A stretch of 64,000 nt of DNA from Pyricularia pennisetigena (taxonomy: Eukaryota; Ascomycota; Sordariomycetes; Magnaporthales; Pyriculariaceae). Within the stretch, counting starts at the first letter, position 1. Each line of letters starts with the position of its first letter. The stretch is from positions 1,664,816 through 1,728,815 of the forward strand of contig NC_043744.1 of NCBI RefSeq assembly GCF_004337985.1, given 5' to 3'. Position numbers and translations under genes: made by a program. Under the pieces are notes generated by a model, which was given only the letters and a program-made list of their open reading frames with translations, was not told the DNA's origin and did no database searches. Shown in pieces: positions 11,401 to 24,481 of this stretch.

Positions 11401-13680
11401 CATCACTATTGAACAAGCTGAGCCAGCTTCAAAAAAAGCTCCTCCTAGACTTGGAACGTACTCTGTAAATCCTCCAGTCCTTGCAAGCTAGCAAACCCCT
11501 GCCTGCCTGTGGAGAAAATTACAGAGGGGTTTGAGGCACTCATGCATCAGCCCTTCTCCGGGGAACGATGTCGAGCGATCGATTCCGGGGCGCAGCCTGT
11601 TAAAAGCGCTCACAATGGGAGGAGATGAAAAACGGACAAAACGAAACAAGGAAAGGACCACCCTTGAATCGAGTTCTGACATGAGTCTTTGACAGCGATA
11701 TTTTTAACTTTTTTTATGTTTTGTTCTCTTTATTTTCAGGAGGATTTGCGTGTCAGTGAGGCATGCTGCCCATAGCTGTTTTCCCCCCTCACTTAGTATG
11801 GGCAACCCAACCCAGTCTTGTCAAGTCGGGGTTCGAAAGAAAATTAAATAAAAATAAAAAAATAAATCGAAACCAAAACACCGATCACGACGAAACCAAC
11901 CACCGCCAAGCCCTGTCAGACACGGCCCCCTTATTTCCTATCTTAACTCTACTTTGTCTGAAATCCTCAAAGGGCCCCCATCAACGGAATTTAGGCTTTC
12001 TTCCAGAAGCCCGAACTCCATCTCGGGCATGGGGCCTCCCTCGATCGGGAAAGCAGAGCAATGCACGCTTTTCTTGGCGCCCACGGTAAGCTTGATCGTG
12101 TAGCGGGTCTTGCCGTCGTCCCAAGGTCCTCTGTCGGGCCAGCTTCACGATCGCTGCACCTGCGTCACCCGCCGGCCCAAATATTCTGGCTGCCGGCCTG
12201 TGCTGTTGTCGTCGCCCTAAGGGCGGGGCGGGCCAAGGCGGTCGTGCGTTGCAAGCTGCGCTTTCGTTCGAATTCGGCCGTCGCCCATCGTTGACATCTC
12301 GGCGGACGCCACCGTTGTCTCAGAGATAGGTGTAGCTTGCACGGCGCCGGTTGTCGTCGCCCTACGGGTGGTGCTGCACTGGCTACGCAAGCTTTCAGAC
12401 CAATCCTCCCAGGTTACGGCTAGCTTCTGAGCGCGCGAAGGGGACATCGCGCATCTCGAGGCGATGACCGGGTACTCTAGGTCGAGTTGTTGGAGTCTGG
12501 GTACAAGCTGCTGAAGCAGCCTGGTGACATTCTGTCGATCAAAAGAAGGCCACATAAGGGTAAAATGCCGGGATATCCCCTTTGCTCATTCAATCTTCCT
12601 CCTCGGCCAAACCAAAATCCCTAATTGAATCGGGCCGGGCTTCCAACAGGCCCAGGTCGATAATCTGGACTCTCAAAAGACCTCACCAGATGATCAGTAT
12701 GATTGTGCGGCATCCATGATGGCTGTCACAACCCTGGCACGTCTTTGGAAAACAAAACACAAGAACTCTGATGTCGAGCGTCCGAACCCACAGGGTCTAC
12801 GATGATCAAACTGTCAAGCCCCCGTTTCCCTGCGGTGTATCGGGCACAAACGCACAAATTGGAGAGTTGTCGACTCTCTGGGGCCATGATGAAACGCCCG
12901 TCATGGTGCAAGATCGGGACGCTTTGGATGCTGCGACGAACGGATCTGGTGTCACGCCGCCCAGGTTCACAGGATGACATCTCTATCATTTGAGAAAGGG
13001 GGCACTAGACTAATGGCAGCCATTGGTTGTCCCTAGCTCGAGTCGTGTAATGTGCGGCATAGGAACCAATCTCTTTGATTTGGGGCATCGCCAGCGGTCC
13101 ACTGCTCTGCGGACATCATCCATACCTCGTCTGTGGCATGGGGCAGGCTCACCTTGTGTTCCTGAGGCGCCAAGAATGATGGCTCCTATAAATATGCCGG
13201 ACAATGCATTGAGAAATCGAAGCCAGTACAGGACAAAGATCCTTGCCCCCTCATTTGACACCTTTTAGCCGCAGCAGCAGCTTATGCTTGGAGTAGAATT
13301 AGCTGACTGGACGTGCAATTAGTAGCTGACAGTAGTAGCTGACAGAAGGGAGTTCGTCCAACCAGCAGATAGACGCTTTATTGCTTACGGATGCATGAGG
13401 AATTGCCATGCAGAAAGTGATTATTTTGCACACCATCTCTACAAGCTCAAGCAGCCAGTTGGCGGAGTCGACGGAGTCAACTTTTGTCGTATTCGTCAGA
13501 CATAATATAAAGAGAATACGGATTTCTATGCTCCTCTATGTGGGGAGACCCATCGCACTCCCAACCATAACACCCTTGTTCAATCAACAACAGACTGACA
13601 GACCGTATATTAGACTCTGATAACATAAGCGACTCCAAACACCTTCAACACAGAAGAAAAACACAAAGATCCAACACCCT
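10963..13680. other. 2.7-kb region without a convincing gene
   Basis: The region between the secreted-protein gene and the 3' end of POL2. It holds a pure 40-T run (11361-11400), A/T-rich simple sequence near 11840-11870, and a short direct repeat TAGTAGCTGACAG twice in tandem near 13320-13345. A minus frame of 112 codons (12217-12555) and others have no recognisable domain. I could not identify a transposon end, although the composition would suit an old degraded element. Confidence 0.4.
11361..11400. repeat. Homopolymer of 40 T
   Basis: An uninterrupted run of 40 T on the plus strand in gene-free sequence. It could be a slippage-grown homopolymer or the A-tail of a minus-strand retroposon. 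No target-site duplication or recognisable element body is visible next to it. Confidence 0.9.
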
Positions 13681-16600
13681 TCAAATTGCCAAAAATAGTT
13701 CCCGTGTAACATCCTCCAACATTCTCAGCCCGTAGAACTTGGCCACATTCCGATATACCTTCATCCTACGGACGACCTCATCCCTCTTGACCGTTGCCAC
13801 CCAGTCCCCGCTGCAGGTGCAGTGCTCCATGAACTCGTTGACCCTCAGAGCACCACACTTGGCACACTTGAGGTCCTGCGTCGTCCACTCCACCACCACC
13901 GCCTCCACCTGCGCCAACAGCACCTCCTCGAGCCCGTTGCGGTCGTACTCGGATTCGCAAAATGTGCACCGCCACGGCCGCTGCTGTCCTTGTGCCTCAC
14001 CAGGCGGCGGGAGAAGGTCTTCGTCACGGCAGAGGTCCAAATCTCGCGCCACGGTGCAGTTGTCGCATGAAACCTGCGGTAGCTTCAGGCTCTCGGATGG
14101 ATTTTGGAATGTCGCCTCTTTGCTGAATTCACGCACGTCCAACATGGCGAGGAGCTCCTTGCGCACCAACCTCGCCTCAAGCGCGATATTCTTGTCCAGG
14201 CTCAACACTTGCATCAGCATCTTGACTAGCTCGAGCACTGCCGTGCTGGGGTGCAGGTTCGAAAGGTGGCTGCCGGGGAGGACTGGGAAGTCGTAGTCCA
14301 CCGCAAGCTCCGGGTGTAGTAGTTCGCGCTTCTGTGCTGCGATTAGGCCCGCGATTTCCTTCTTCAGAGGACGCTCGAATGCCTTTCCGAGAATAATTTG
14401 ACCTTCGCCATCCTCCGACAGTCCGTTGTTGCCTCGGACAGGAAGTTGCGTCGCACGCGGTGTCGAGCCGTCAATGGCGGCTGGGCGTTTGTGAGAGTGC
14501 ATGAGCTGGATGAACTCGATGACCCAGTCCTTGAAAACGGGCTGTAGTCGGAGAGGCAGGAAAGTAGCCATCTGCCAGTGCATAATCATATCCAGGCTCT
14601 GAGTTTCGGCCTCAACAACCTCTTGACAGGCCTTCCCTCCATAGTTGAACTGGTCATACCAGACCAGGTAGTCCCAATATTCTTTGATCTCGAGGTCGAT
14701 GAAATGGAACAGTGGCTTGCTCTTGATGCTCTTGAGGATATACTGGCTGTAAGCGTACGCATTGCCCACCTCCCCCTTGGTCGTCTGGAGGAGCAGCCTG
14801 TTGGCGCTGGCAAAGACAACTTGCGAGCCAACGCGTCGGAAGTCCGACATGAGCTGCTGGAACGCCTTTCGCGACATGATTTGCACATAGTAGTGCAGCG
14901 CGCGATCGTACAGGAACGAATCTGGGCTTTCTACCCACCGCACCAGGTGCTGCACCATGACATCCGCCATCGTGCTGCCACGGCATGCTTCTGCCCACCA
15001 GCTCTTGACCATCTCCCGCAGAACCTGAACGCCGGCATTGGCAAACGCGTTTTCCGAGTGGAGCATCTCGCCAGCACCGTCTACGCCCGTCGCATCAGAT
15101 GCAGGGTTGAAAGATATAGACTCGGCACCTTCGAGCTCATTGATGAGAGATGAGGTAAGGATGGTGTTGATGGCCAGGTTGCGTACCTCAATATCTATGC
15201 AGACGGATGCAAAAGTTCCTGGGTTGTTGATTGATGGCATTTGCACGACATCTAGAGGCCCCGCGACGTCGTCCTTCTCGTAACCAGCGTGATCCGGCCG
15301 TGGGCCCGGTGACCACCACAAGACGACGTTGTTCGCCTGCAAGCGCCGCGCGTACGCGACGTCGATCAAGAACCGCGGGTCGTCGCGCTCAAGGTTGCAG
15401 AGTGGCACATCGCCATACCTTGCCAAAGCAGTCAGGTGGAGGATCCACGATCCCAGGCCGAGATAATGATTGACAAGCCGTCTTGCCACCACGGACTGCC
15501 AGCCCAATGGCGGCAGTGAGCTGTCGGCAGGGTCAAACTTGAGAGGCAATACCGGGAACTCCTGTAGGATCGGGATCTCGTGGAGCAGCATGTTCCTCTG
15601 AGAAGATTGGATGACCATCATGATGGGACTGGCCTCATCCTTGCGCATCTTTTTCACCATGTCGCTTATCTCGAGGAATGCCTTCCTGCGTGTTGTCACC
15701 TGTGTGGTCTTGAAGGAAATCCGATCCTGGTACTTGAAACAATCCTGCCACGTTGACTCTGGCGTAGACGCTTCTTCCAGCCTGCGCTTGGTCAAGAGGT
15801 CCGAGTACATCTTTGTGATGTTCGGCATATCTTGGGCGCTGTCCCTGCTCTTGTTGAGGATCACGACCTGGGCGTAGTCTGTCCTTGATGAAAACACGCC
15901 AAATATTTGTCGCTCACCAGCGCTGATGTGCGAAATGTAAATGTACGCCATCTTTGCAGAATCAAGGTAGGGTTGGGGCTTGACTGGCCTCTGGAGGCTG
16001 GTGAGCTCGAAGCCTTGGTCAAGCCCTTTGCCCAAAACACCTGGCTGGCTCTCGTCGATTGTGCAAAGGTTACCGAGTTGAAGGACAGCACGCATGTTGA
16101 GAGGAACTTGCGTCTCGTATACTCCCTCAACACTCGGGTGGTTGAACAACAGCGAGAACTTTTCCGACTCTGCAAAGTAGATATCTTCATTGACGACAAG
16201 CTTGAAAAGATGGACAGACGAGTGGCCATTTGGTAGTGTGTGGCTGACCTGTTCCACGTGGCAGCCCTCAACCTCCACGTCTGGCAGTTCCCTGCTCTTG
16301 AGGTTCAAGAAGACTTGGCGGGGCACATTGATCTTGACCGAGTGGATTTTGTTGTCAATCAGGACATACGCCGCAACGATACCCGGGTTGTCGGTCAGTT
16401 TAAGTTGCAAGAGTTGCCAAGTGTTTCTAAACGTGATCTCGGCCTGGTTCCGGAAAGTCTGCTGAATGTTGTTGTTTGCATTACCACGTCGGTCGCCAAA
16501 CAGGTGCCTTCTGCGAATTCTTGCCTGCTTCTGCAACTTCCACTTCAGCTTCTGGTATTGCAAGAATGCAGGGTAGTCCTTTGAGGGGTCCGGCATGACC

Positions 16601-19600
16601 TTGGGCAAAGATGCGAATGGATCAGCTGGGACGGCCGGTTCCGGTTCTTTCCTCTTCGAGGTCGAGACCTTTTGGCTGGCAGTGATGGCAGCATCTACCG
16701 TTTTGGGTTGCAGAAGCTTGTTGCCAAAGTCCTCCAGGTCGTTCAGTCGAGAGGAGCTGATGTTAGTGATATCCTCCAGAGGTCCCTTTGAGGCAAACAA
16801 GTCCGTCATCTTCTTCTGCTTCATCTTGTCGTCCTTGGCATTGATCCTGCGTTGGAGCCAATCTGGATGTGGCACCCTCGGAACCGGATTCCGGACCTTT
16901 TGCAACGCTGCCGGAATGGTGATAAGCTTCTGAATGACCGAACCGAGACGTTCTGCGTAGTATGCCCAGTCAAGAAGGGCTCTGGGATCCGTGTCTTGTG
17001 GCTCTTCCTTCAACCACTTTTTCAGATATAGACGCTTGGTGTCCTCGTCAGCCGAGAATATGGCGACAGGCACAGCTCTCTCAGTAACGGGGGCGCCCTT
17101 GGGTCTCGCGCAGATGATGAACTTGCAGTTGAGACCCTTATCCTTGACCATTTGCTCGCCGAGGAAGTCGGCCAAGCGCTTTGCTGTCGTGATCGAGGTT
17201 GACTTCTGGCTGCCGTACTCCTCCAACGTCTTGCTCATGCTTCGGTTCTCCGAAATGAGGTCCATAAGCTCCTCATCCGCCAGGGTCGTTCCTTTGTTGT
17301 CCAAGACGTCCAACCATCTGTTTGCAACTTTGGCTACTGCACCATAACATTCGGCTAGTGTTGCGCCTTCGAGAAAGAACTTGAAGATTTGCTGTTGGAA
17401 GATCTTGATGAGCTTGAGTTCACCTCTTCGCTTGACTTCGAACCCCTTCAGCTCGGCAAGACTACCATCGTCGTTGAACACAGCATAACGCTTCTTCAGA
17501 TTCTTATCCTCCTCCTTGGATGTTGGCAGGACCATGGCCTTGTAAGGCCCGTCAACTTCGAAAAAGATGGAATTGTCGCTGTGCGTCTCGTACTTGAATG
17601 TCTCTGCGTCAACGAGCGTTTGGTATTGGTGATTTGTGAACTTGGCATGGACGAGGTGATTCAACATGACACAAGGATACGATATGGCAAGCTTTTTACC
17701 GTTCTTGAGCTTGAAAGCGAAATTCTCGGGGAAGGTAGCGGGGAGCATGCACCATATACCATCGGTGTCCAGTTCCAGAGGCCTTCCAAGTCGCTCCACA
17801 AGCTCCTTGGCAAGTTGAATAATAGTTGCTCCCGTCAAACATGTCACGCCAGCCATTTCCATGGAGTACCACCTTGAACCTTTCCTCATGACGTAGCCGT
17901 AGAATGAGTTCAAAATAACCTTGTGAGCGAGCTGAAGCGAGTCGAACAAGATAATCATTTTCTTGGCTGCGTCAACTTCGTTGCCAGGGGCTCCTGAAGA
18001 CTTCAAGGCATCCGCCTTGCCCTTCCAAACCTTTGCTTTGCCCTTGTAGTCGTATCGACGATCTCGAAAGTCGCGCACGGTGTTGATGTAGAAAGGGTTC
18101 TCTCGTTGACATATGATTGCCTCCCGGACTTTGGTAGTAGAGTCGTGGATCTTGTGATATACTTTCTGTGAGTAGAGCTGCAACCTTTTGCGAACCAGAT
18201 TGGCCTGCTCATCCGCCGGGAGCTCTTGAAATGTTCTCATCGGCGAGTTTGGCCACTTGCCGGGAAATTTCTCGTTCTCCAATGCGTTCCTGATCATGTT
18301 GTACTCATCTCGTTTTGCCGGAAGGTACTCTCCTCTCCAGGCCCATGGCAACCTCCTGTCGCAAGTTTTGCCAGGCCGGTTGAAATCACAGGCTGCGCAG
18401 TCTGCTTCTGAAATCATGGAGTCGGGCTGAAGTCGATTTGTCGTCATGATGTTTGGGTACATGGACGCAACATCCAAGTGATAAATAAGTGGCCTTTCTT
18501 GTCTGTTTGGCGTATCCCTGAGTGCAAGCAGCTTTGTCTTGATCTGATCCCGGACTTCCTCGTAGTTTGTCACATCGTCCATGTCCTTCTTCTCTTCCAC
18601 GGTAATGCTGAATTTGAGTGCGGCATCCAAGTCCCGTATTAATTCGTCACATGCCGAGGGGTCCACGGCAAAATTGACTGGTATGTCCGCGCGAAATACA
18701 CCAGCCTCGATACTTTCGACGTGGCCACCAACGTAGGTCTCGGAATCCAACAAATGACCTTCCCAGAAAGACTCTTTGGGAGAAACATGCTTATTTGGTA
18801 GCACAATGTTTTGTTGATATGCCTGCACCATCAGCAACATCTCACAAAGGGTTCCGGTTCCTTTCCTCTCCGTGTCGTCGGGACCCAGGGGTAAAATGGT
18901 GCAAAGCGAGAAAATGAAGGGGTGCACATATTTCATGTACAGGTAATAAGTTGCCACCGCATCGGAGACCGAGTACTCCGCCAGTGTCTGCGGCCTCTCC
19001 TGCGCATACGGTGTCATCAGTTCTGGATCGAGTTCGTCGGGGTCATAACCAAGCTTGGCTACTGTGACGGCCTTGAGACCTCTGCTACCTTGCGGGAGGT
19101 AACTGTCTCGATTGACCCAATGGAAACAATCCATATGCACCGAGTAGTTGCACTTGTACTGGTCGTCGGTGTCTTTCCTCCAACCGATTTCCCTGTACAT
19201 GTCGATCCCATTGAAGCTCGCCCTGGCGTCGACAAACGGCCAATCGAAAAAGTCACCGTTGTAAGTGGCGATAACGGTCGGCCGTGCCTCTTTGATATGT
19301 AAGAAGAACCGCTCAAGTAAAGCTTTCTCGTCCGGCTCGTTGAAAATCATGAAAGGGCCGGGATATTCAGGTTTTGGTGTGTACTCGAAATCCGCAATAT
19401 CCTCAGAGATGACTTCCCGATTCGTGATCAGAAACCCCTGACCATCAATCATGTATGATATCATCATCACCTGGTCAATGGCGGCGTCTGGAAACTTCAG
19501 AGGCAGCTTCGTCGTCTCGATATCGTAGGCCATTACCACCGGATCTGCCATCACCAGGTGCTCTTCGTTGCAGACGATAGACGTGACCCCATGTTTCGCC

Positions 19601-20535
19601 TCCACCCAATACCACTTTCCGACTCGAATATCTGGTTGTTTCTCGAGTTAGGATTTCCACGCATGAGATCCTTACAAAAATTAACTTACTTAGATCAATC
19701 ATTACTCTGACGTGATAAGGTACGTCATATTCTCGTATGTCGACAAGGAAATCGCTAGCATCAGCAAAAGAAGCATTATGTCGTTTTTCATCATTTCGTA
19801 AATCGTCATCGAACAAGTCGAAATCGCCATTCGTGCTGCATTGAGATCTCCATCATATCAGCAAGAGTCATAAGTCAGTCACGGATGGCAACCAGACAGG
19901 ATAACTTACGCGGCAACCTCGGCATAAGTGTCCATCGCATCCATATTCTTCTTATTCCGCTCCGCAATGGGCATGATATCCTTCCTCGCGGCCATCAGGT
20001 TCTGCACATTGGCAAAGCTCAGCTCCAGAAATGTGCGCCTGTATCCCAGAAGATGGTTTGGCATCTTCAGGTCCTCCTTCTCAATCCTCCGGACCTTCTT
20101 GACCACGCCACCGCCCGGCACGCGCTTGCACCACTCCTCGACCTCACCCTCGTGGCCCTTGCGCACGGCAACGAGGAAGTAAGGATCGTACTGCACGGTG
20201 GCCTTGAACGTGCCGCCGTCCTCCTCGATGAAGTAGCAGTCAAGCGCGGCCCGGCCGCCACCGCCGGGGACGCGGTCGTCCTCGATGCTCGTGGACTGGA
20301 CGTTGACGAGCCAGCCCTCGCGCTTCCGGCCGGCATCGTACCTTCCGAATCCCATGTTTTCGTCGATGTCGTGGGCGAGCTTCACGCGCTCCCACTTTTC
20401 GTCGGTCGAAGTCGCCTCGTTGCGGCCGGGGGCGGCGGCGAAGGTCCTGGCACCGCGTGAGCCTCCATGGTAGGCGACCTTGCGCGGACCGCCGCGATAT
20501 ACCCTTTGCGGTTTTCTTAAAGATGTGTTGGGCAT
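13681..20535 (-). CDS. POL2: DNA polymerase epsilon catalytic subunit A
   Basis: Leading-strand replicative polymerase with proofreading 3'-5' exonuclease, nuclear. Three exons on the minus strand (20535-19910, 19835-19690, 19631-13681) give 2240 aa, against 2222 in yeast. The exonuclease I motif YDIET places D294 and E296 (yeast D290/E292). Polymerase motif A DVASMYPNIM has its Asp at 644 (yeast 640). Motif B is seen in NSFYGYVMRKGSRW, and motif C ELDTDGIWC lies near 880. The inactive C-terminal polymerase-like half follows. It ends in two cysteine clusters: CDNCTV...CTFC, then CAKC...CTC, which in yeast bind zinc and the Dpb2 subunit. The N-terminal exons encode the Gly/Arg-rich start and the conserved WLVN segment, so the large exon on its own is incomplete. 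All catalytic residues checked are present. It is divergent from COX20. Confidence 0.97.
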
Positions 20536-21137
20536 GGCGAATGTGTAATTTCTTGTTTTCCCTGGAGAGATCAAGGGGCCATCCGTTGCTGATGGTGATA
20601 TCAAGATTTGGGCCAGAGCCCTAAACTAGGGAAGGGAGCCACTACGGATAGTCCAGTCGGGTTCATATATGTGGGCAAGGATCGATATGGCCACCAAGCT
20701 GAAAATCGTTAGGGACAAAGATTGTTAGTTTGCCCAAAAATAGGTCAATTCTAGACTGTCTGTACGCTTTTCTTTGGTGTTGTTGTAAATAGGACGGTGG
20801 GGTTCATGATTTTCCTCCAGTCCAATATTCCATTTAGCATGGAAGCGCGTCCCGCCACGAGCTTGAACGCGACTGGATTTATTGGAAGCGGGCAACGACG
20901 CGACTGCACGGACCAAACCTCTTTAACCCCTGTTCAATTTTATTTAGTGGACCACAACCCCTGCCGTCAAACCCCAACCCTGCGCTCCAACTACTACCCA
21001 GATTCCCAGAGCTCCAAGCAAGCCTCAGCAAGCATAGGACTACAGCGGCGAGAAAAAAGAGGCTTCTCCTGGGAGATGACTTCCTACGACATACAAAACC
21101 TGAACGAGTCTCCGATATAACGAGCTGAATACACATC
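20536..21137. promoter_or_regulatory. Shared divergent promoter of POL2 and COX20
   Basis: This 602-bp gap between opposite start codons must hold both promoters. On the plus strand it contains ACGCGA at 20867-20872 and again at 20898-20903, and GCGCGT at 20845-20850. ACGCG is the core of the MluI cell-cycle box bound by MBF, which drives replication genes in yeasts. The function here is inferred only from the motif and from POL2 being a replication gene. Confidence 0.4.
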
Positions 21138-21783
21138 ATGGCCCCCACAGCTCCCATGAACATAATATCATACCCCTCGGCGCCAGGGTCTGACAACGGA
21201 GCACCTCCACCGTGGCAGCAGCAGCAGTTCCAAGGTGCACCCACGCCCGAGCAGGTGAAGGCGCTGCAGGAGGAGGAAAAGCGGAGGGCGGAGATCAAGG
21301 CCCGGGCAGGCCAGCCGAACGCGGGCGTGGGCGAGGTGGTCAAGACGATCAGCGCCGACGATTTCCTCAAGGTCCACCAGGCACCGTGCTCGCGAGATGG
21401 ATTTCTGCAGGGCATAGCCGCCGGTGCGGCCGTTGGTGGGCTGCGCTATGTCATCGGAGGTGCGCACCAGTCTCCTGACAGCGGCGCTGGCCGTATTTTT
21501 CATCCGAAAATGAGCACTTTAAGCTAACACCATTCGATGCATAGCCCCAATACCTAAATCCGCAAATTGGGCGGTGGGAGCCTTCGTCCTCGCCGCAACA
21601 GGCTCGTACGAGTATTGTCAGTACAACCGGAGACTACAGCGCGAAAATATGAAGAGAACCGTGGAGGTATATACCCAAAGAGCAGCTGAGGCGAAAGCGA
21701 AACAAGAGGCGAAGAAAAAGGCCGAGGAGGAAGCAGAAGCCGCAAGGTTAGCAGCACAGAAGAGTTGGTACAAATTCTGGTAG
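21138..21783 (+). CDS. COX20: Cytochrome c oxidase assembly protein COX20
   Basis: Inner-mitochondrial-membrane chaperone for the Cox2 subunit of complex IV. Two exons (21138-21459, 21545-21783) give 186 aa. The N-terminus is Pro/Gln-rich, followed by a conserved amphipathic part (VVKTISADDFLKVHQAPCSR). Two membrane helices follow: DGFLQGIAAGAAVGGLRYVI before the intron and WAVGAFVLAATGSYEYCQYN after it. The family shows exactly this arrangement: two helices joined by a short loop. The C-terminus is a long charged Ala/Lys/Glu helix ending in WYKFW. Length and topology fit fungal Cox20. The alternative, a generic small membrane protein, is less likely given the sequence between the helices. 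Confidence 0.85.
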
Positions 21784-22193
21784 TTCCATCGATCAGGGCA
21801 CAGTTTTGACTAAGGGATGAATGTAACGTTATTGTGACAGTATGTATAAGTATATAGAGCATTACGTTTCTGTGGTCATTCATTTGAGCCGCCAGTGTTG
21901 CATATCGGTATATATTGTATTCGAATAAGAGCAGTTTCTGGCATGCGTCCTACGCGTGTGCCTTTATCTGCCATCCAAAACGCATCCCCTGAGTCAAAGC
22001 CGTCCGTTATATATCGATGAAGCCATACCAACGTCAAATCCAAAGTGAAATTATCTTTTGATTGTGTAGGAGAAAAAAAAAAACCCCGGGTTCTCTCTGT
22101 ACCGTTCGAGCTATCAGCACCAGAAAGATATTGCGAATCCCAAAGCCATATGCGCTGCAAACGCCAAAGCCTCATCAACATTTCATCAGGTCA

Positions 22194-23258
22194 TCAAGTG
22201 GTAATTACGACGGTGGGCTCAAATTCCGTAAAACGGACCCTCCTCGCCGGTGGCTCCGAGGAATGCGAACGCTTCGCATCGCAATCCGAAACCTTGGCTG
22301 CCTCGCTGCTCGATTTGGGACTTGTCCTCCTACGTAAGTTCCTCCTAGCTCGTGCCTCGCGCTCTTCTCGTTTCTTATACTCGGCAAGCTGCTGGCGCCT
22401 CTTCATGGATCTCGCATGGGCGATGGCAGGCGTGGGCCGAAAACCGATCCCGTTAATACCGACGCCATCGTCATCCTCATCGTTTGGGTCGTAGACCGTA
22501 ATCTCATCCTCATGCCATGTCAAGGCCGCGCGCACAGGGTCCACCACGTCCATGTCCGAGTCCTCCGTGGCAGTCCCATCGCCGCTGGTTTTGGCAGCGA
22601 CAGAGGGTGGGCCAGCTCGTTGATCACGCCCCTTAAACACTGAAATGCCACTGCCGGCTTTACTTTGGGGTGCCTTGCCACCAGCTGCCCCTACAATTCT
22701 CGTGGGATCCGTGGCGCTTGAATCCCCGGCAGGACTATTCGGTTGATTTTCCGGGGATTTGTCTAGAATTGGGGTGAATACGCTAGACATGTGAATTAGC
22801 GAAGCGCCAGCCTGCGCGGCGTCATTGTTGCGCGGCGAGGTTTCTGTAGGGTCTGGAAGCTTCAATCGCTTGCGTATGGACGACCCATCGTCGGCCTGTC
22901 CCTTGACCGACACATAATGCATGTCTTCGCTGCTGCCTAAGCTATCATTAGCAGAGCGTTTCGCGGCGCCTGATGTGCTATCCGCGTCGAAAGGTTTTGA
23001 CGAAGACGCGAAAGTCCCTGCCCCGCTATCAGTTGCGACAACGCCCAGGGCAAGCCCCTGGAACTTGCGGGCTACCTTTGAGCGTGGGCTGCTGCTTCCA
23101 TCCTCGCAATCTTGAGCAGGGAGCTCAAATGAGAATTTCGATGTCTGATGCTGCAAGCGTGGTGTGTGGGATCCGCTGTCCAACGATAGATGGTCTCGTT
23201 TGCGCTTCGGTGACGTTGAAGTTGCCAAAGGCGCCGTGGGTGGTTTCAGTGTTGCCAT
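22194..23258 (-). CDS. Conserved fungal-type basic protein, unknown function
   Basis: A single-exon 354-aa frame. An SPKRKRD stretch near residues 16-22 looks like a nuclear localisation signal. Most of the protein is Ser/Ala/Asp-rich and probably disordered. The ordered-looking part is near 240-310: a DMDVVDPVRAALTWHEDEIT block, a DPNDEDDDGVGINGIGFRPT block, then a strongly basic helical segment rich in Arg and Lys (ARSMKRRQQLAEYKKREE). I have the impression that the 'W..DEIT.YDP..DDDGEGINGIGF.PTPA' pattern followed by an R/K helix recurs in ascomycete hypothetical proteins, but I can attach no function. The frame is convergent with COX20, with about 410 bp between the stops. Confidence 0.75.
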   Translation of the reverse strand: MATLKPPTAPLATSTSPKRKRDHLSLDSGSHTPRLQHQTSKFSFELPAQDCEDGSSSPRSKVARKFQGLALGVVATDSGAGTFASSSKPFDADSTSGAAKRSANDSLGSSEDMHYVSVKGQADDGSSIRKRLKLPDPTETSPRNNDAAQAGASLIHMSSVFTPILDKSPENQPNSPAGDSSATDPTRIVGAAGGKAPQSKAGSGISVFKGRDQRAGPPSVAAKTSGDGTATEDSDMDVVDPVRAALTWHEDEITVYDPNDEDDDGVGINGIGFRPTPAIAHARSMKRRQQLAEYKKREEREARARRNLRRRTSPKSSSEAAKVSDCDAKRSHSSEPPARRVRFTEFEPTVVITT

Positions 23259-24481
23259 TGCTCCTATTCGAAGCCTCCACCCATGCGGCAGCGATCAGTT
23301 CTATGGATATCCAGCCGCAAGATCAAGGATTTTTGTATTGACCGTAAAGTAAAAATATGCCCTCGACCATGCTTCTCGCAGTACACTGTGTAAAAGTCGC
23401 TGTTCGGTCAGATAGAAAGATGATTGTAATGCTGGCTTGACGCAGTGGACAAATCCAAGATCCAATACCACATATGTCGTAAAAAGAAACTGACAGTGCA
23501 GGGCTGACATCAGCGTTTGGCTACGCCTGGTAAAGAATTCAGTGAAACAAATTGTGGTGAATCTTGGTGACGGGCCATGAGTCTCAGTCTGTTAGTGAGA
23601 CCGCTGACTGAGTTGGGAAATAGACAAAATTGGCGGGAGAGAGGAAGGCCTGTCTTCCCTCAGACATGATTTGACGGACTTTACGGCCTCCATGTCATTA
23701 TCTGGCGGCGCCTTTTCATTCTAGCTTGTCAACAAATTGATCAGGCGCAACCTGAGTCCGCCACAGCCAAGTGCAGGTCATTGGATTGGAACGGGCAGGC
23801 ATGCATCCCCGCACTGCATGTACCGAAAACAGCAGCGACAAGCAAAGATGTGGCACGATGGTGGGAAGACATGGTGTTATCCGAACCTGTTACGGCATTG
23901 AAGAGAAGTGACAATCGTAAAGAACTCTTCTAGAAGTCATGCTGCATCATGCACTGAACTGCGCATGATTAAAATATAAAAGGCGACGGTATTGATCTAA
24001 CATGGGATGTTGCTCGACCCCAGTACGATGTATTGCTTCTGTGCCTACATTGGCGCGCATAGGGTAGGGCCGATGATTATCCACAGCAAGTAACTACCCC
24101 GCAATATGGCGGGCTTCCCCGCCGAGAAATCACCTTGTTGGAGTGACGAGGGGCAATATGGTAGGTTAGTTCCTTCGTCTCCATTGCACCATCCTTTGTG
24201 AGGTCGTTGACACCAAGACTCGGTTACCATAGGACAAGAACATCAATCATTAGCCTGAATTGCTCCGTGGAACAGAAGTGGGTATTCCGGGCGAAAACTG
24301 TTGATAGATCCAGCCTGGCTTTCCTTAATAGAGAAATTGATTCTACTTAGCTCAGCTGCTCCTCTCCCCCATCTTCCCCATCGTGATCATTGCTTTGATA
24401 CTGTATCGCAACCCTGGCGTCGAGCCTCGTTAATCCCCAGTTGTCCCATAAACACATACTGCACACATCTCCCTCGCGAAA
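23259..24481. other. Intergenic region, no gene recognised
   Basis: Divergent spacer of 1.2 kb between the basic unknown protein and the mutarotase-like gene. It contains a TATA-like ATATAAAAG near 23975, about 500 bp before the next start and so of doubtful use. The C/T-rich stretch just before 24482 looks like the 5' leader of the mutarotase gene. No coding frame is credible. Confidence 0.5.

Noticed and set aside
12217..12555. Minus-strand frame of 112 codons in the 11-13.7 kb spacer
   Set aside because: Overlaps a plus-strand frame, no domain, no splice partners and no sign of codon bias. Kept only as a note.
13739..17877. Many plus-strand frames over the POL2 gene (up to 191 codons)
   Set aside because: Shadows of the long polymerase frame on the opposite strand.
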